Origin: Bacillota bacterium
Lineage (GTDB): Bacteria > Bacillota > Sulfobacillia > Symbiobacteriales > ZC4RG38
Direction of reading: 5' to 3'
Assembly: GCA_003242505.1 (NCBI GenBank)
Contig: QGUP01000094.1
Location: 1 to 7,356 of the forward strand
Length of the DNA: 7,356 bases
Shown here: in pieces, positions 6,628 through 7,356 of the stretch
Position numbering within the stretch: the stretch's first letter is position 1
Layout: the number at the start of each line of letters is the position of its first letter
Position numbers and translations under genes: made by a program
Notes under the pieces: generated by a model
Told to the model about the DNA's origin: nothing
Seen by the model: only the letters and a program-made list of their open reading frames with translations
The model's database searches: none

Positions 6628-6656
6628 ATATTACCAGTTTCCTTGCCGGGAGTCAA
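6628..6656 (-). promoter_or_regulatory. Sigma-A-type promoter of the fbpABC operon
   Basis: On the minus strand, TTGACT (plus 6651-6656) is separated by 17 bases from TAATAT (plus 6628-6633). A TG-G extended -10 sits directly before the -10 hexamer. The predicted start of transcription lies near 6620-6623, at the edge of the Fur box, leaving a leader of about 105 bases before fbpA. Confidence 0.82.
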
Positions 6657-6708
6657 CGGCCCTTCCGCAGCAAGATGGTGGATCCAGCGAAAAAACAGGC
6701 GCGGGAGC

Positions 6709-6747
6709 AAAAAGATGGGGGTGGGCCCACCTCTCGGGCCCACCCCC
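6709..6747 (-). terminator. Rho-independent terminator after the response regulator gene
   Basis: A perfect 12-bp stem (gggggtgggccc 6717-6728 / gggcccaccccc 6736-6747, 7-nt loop) is followed on the minus strand by ATC and five T (plus A-run 6709-6713). It ends transcription from the response regulator gene roughly 50 bases before the fbp promoter and insulates the iron operon. Confidence 0.85.
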
Positions 6748-6752
6748 ACAGG

Positions 6753-6782
6753 CGGGCCGGTACCCTCAGGGGTACCGGCCCG
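6753..6782. repeat. Second perfect hairpin next to the terminator
   Basis: The arms 6753-6765 and 6770-6782 pair perfectly over 13 bp with a 4-nt loop (tcag); the core is gggccggtaccc / gggtaccggccc. No T-run follows on either strand, so it is not a classical terminator on its own. On the minus-strand transcript it precedes the terminator hairpin by 5 bases and may stabilise the mRNA 3' end or pause polymerase. Confidence 0.65.
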
Positions 6783-6806
6783 GATCGCTGGTTGGAACCG
6801 CTGACT

Positions 6807-6862
6807 CGGTACAGCGCCCCGACCTCCAGTACCTCGCCCCGGCTTCTCAGTACCTCGCCCCG
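6807..6862. repeat. Short tandem direct repeat at the 3' end of the response regulator gene
   Basis: cagtacctcgccccg occurs exactly at 6827-6841 and again at 6848-6862 (period 21). A degenerate third copy lies at 6807-6821 (cggtacagcgccccg, 12 of 15 matches, period 20). The 6848-6862 copy overlaps the TGA stop (6847-6849) and encodes the final residues GARY. It probably arose by slippage. Confidence 0.6.
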
Positions 6863-7356
6863 ATCTCCCTGCCTGCCTCCCCCGGTTCGCCGGCTGCGCC
6901 GGCGGGGCTCGAGACCAACTTGTAACCCACCCCCCGGACCGTCAGGATGTACCGGGGGTGGACCGGATTGGGCTCCAGCTTCTTCCGGAGGTTGCGCACC
7001 ACCTGGTCCACCACGTTGCTGCTGGTGTCCGCCTCCCAGCCCCAGACAGCGTTCAGCAGGTCCTGCCGATGCACCGGGCAGTCGCACCGCCGGGCCAGTT
7101 CCTGCAGGACCAGGAACTCCTTGGGAGTCAGCTGGACGGGCCGCCCGGCCAGCCGGACCTCCAGCCGTTCCCGGTCGATGGCGATGGGACCGCAGACGAT
7201 GGGCTGGGATCGCCCCCGGGCCCGGTCCAGGAGCCCCCGGACCCGGAGCCGCAGTTCCCCGGGCCGGCAGGGCCAGACGACAAAATCCTGGCCCAGCTTG
7301 GGCGCCGGGCCGGGGGTGTCCAACTGGTCCGCCCGGCGGATGACCAGCACCGGCGG
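6847..7356 (-). CDS. OmpR/PhoB-type response regulator, C-terminal part, atypical receiver
   Basis: The 5' end lies beyond the right edge; 169 residues are visible up to the TGA at 6847-6849. Residues 1-45 are the last part of a receiver domain (PVLVI strand, then QDFVVWPCRPGELRLRVRGLL). Residues about 52-148 form a winged-helix DNA-binding domain: VQLTPKEFLVLQELARR (74-90), the recognition-helix region DTSSNVVDQVVRNLRKKLEP (110-129) and the wing RYILTVRGVGYKLV (135-148), all typical of the OmpR/PhoB family. A tail of about 20 residues rich in Gly, Ala and Glu follows. In ordinary receivers the strand before the proline reads xKP; here it is VVWP, so the conserved lysine is replaced by Trp28 of the visible part. 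Control by phosphorylation may therefore be altered or lost. The phosphorylatable Asp lies outside the window. No sensor kinase is visible, and the target genes are unknown. Confidence 0.88.
   Translation of the reverse strand, partial: PPVLVIRRADQLDTPGPAPKLGQDFVVWPCRPGELRLRVRGLLDRARGRSQPIVCGPIAIDRERLEVRLAGRPVQLTPKEFLVLQELARRCDCPVHRQDLLNAVWGWEADTSSNVVDQVVRNLRKKLEPNPVHPRYILTVRGVGYKLVSSPAGAAGEPGEAGREIGARY

Noticed and set aside
4119..7343. A 1074-codon plus-strand open frame across fbpB, fbpA and the response regulator
   Set aside because: It is antisense to three recognised genes, has biased Gly/His/Gln/Arg composition, no domain signal, and crosses two terminator hairpins and the fbp promoter.
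1..7356. CRISPR arrays, tRNA or rRNA genes, insertion sequences, phage or toxin-antitoxin genes
   Set aside because: No spaced palindromic repeats, RNA gene cores, transposase motifs or small paired genes were seen on either strand.

Overview
This is a very GC-rich bacterial window (roughly 70% G+C by eye). It carries a phenylacetate-catabolism tail on the plus strand, a glycoside hydrolase on the minus strand, a complete Fur-type iron(III) ABC importer on the minus strand, and the 3' part of an OmpR/PhoB-type response regulator cut by the right edge. The strong AGGAGG ribosome site, the lipobox-anchored binding protein, the Fur boxes and the phenylacetate gene set would fit a high-GC Bacillota (Firmicutes) lineage such as Thermaerobacter or Symbiobacterium relatives. 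That taxonomic guess is inference only.

Layout. Positions 2-259 (+) hold the C-terminal end of PaaD (PaaJ), with its cysteine-rich zinc-ribbon-like tail. Positions about 346-1191 (+) hold wreckage: the middle of a phenylacetate-CoA ligase (paaK), lacking its N-terminal half and its C-terminal lobe and carrying a one-base frameshift, joined directly to a hotdog thioesterase (paaI) that lacks its N-terminus. A perfect 13-bp hairpin sits just before the first break. Positions 1149-2285 (-) encode a single-domain GH15 (glucoamylase-like) enzyme that runs convergently into the paaI remnant. Positions 2467-6518 (-) hold the iron importer in transcription order: lipoprotein binding protein (fbpA), fused double permease (fbpB), ATPase (fbpC), then a rho-independent terminator. 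A strong sigma-A promoter and a near-consensus Fur box lie ahead of fbpA, and a second Fur box lies between the permease and the ATPase. Positions 6847-7356 (-) hold the response regulator 3' part, followed by two strong hairpins (one a good terminator) and a short tandem repeat over its stop codon. The 328-base stretch 6519-6846 has no gene; it holds the fbpA leader and promoter, the hairpins and the repeat.

How it works together. FbpA would bind ferric iron outside the membrane, the two-domain permease would carry it across, and FbpC would power transport; Fur plus iron would shut the operon off. The phenylacetate genes cannot be functional downstream of paaD as read here, either through real decay or through assembly loss.

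I found no clearly new multi-gene system. The items most worth a second look are the paaK/paaI wreckage, the internal Fur box with adjacent direct repeats, and the response regulator whose receiver lacks the conserved lysine.
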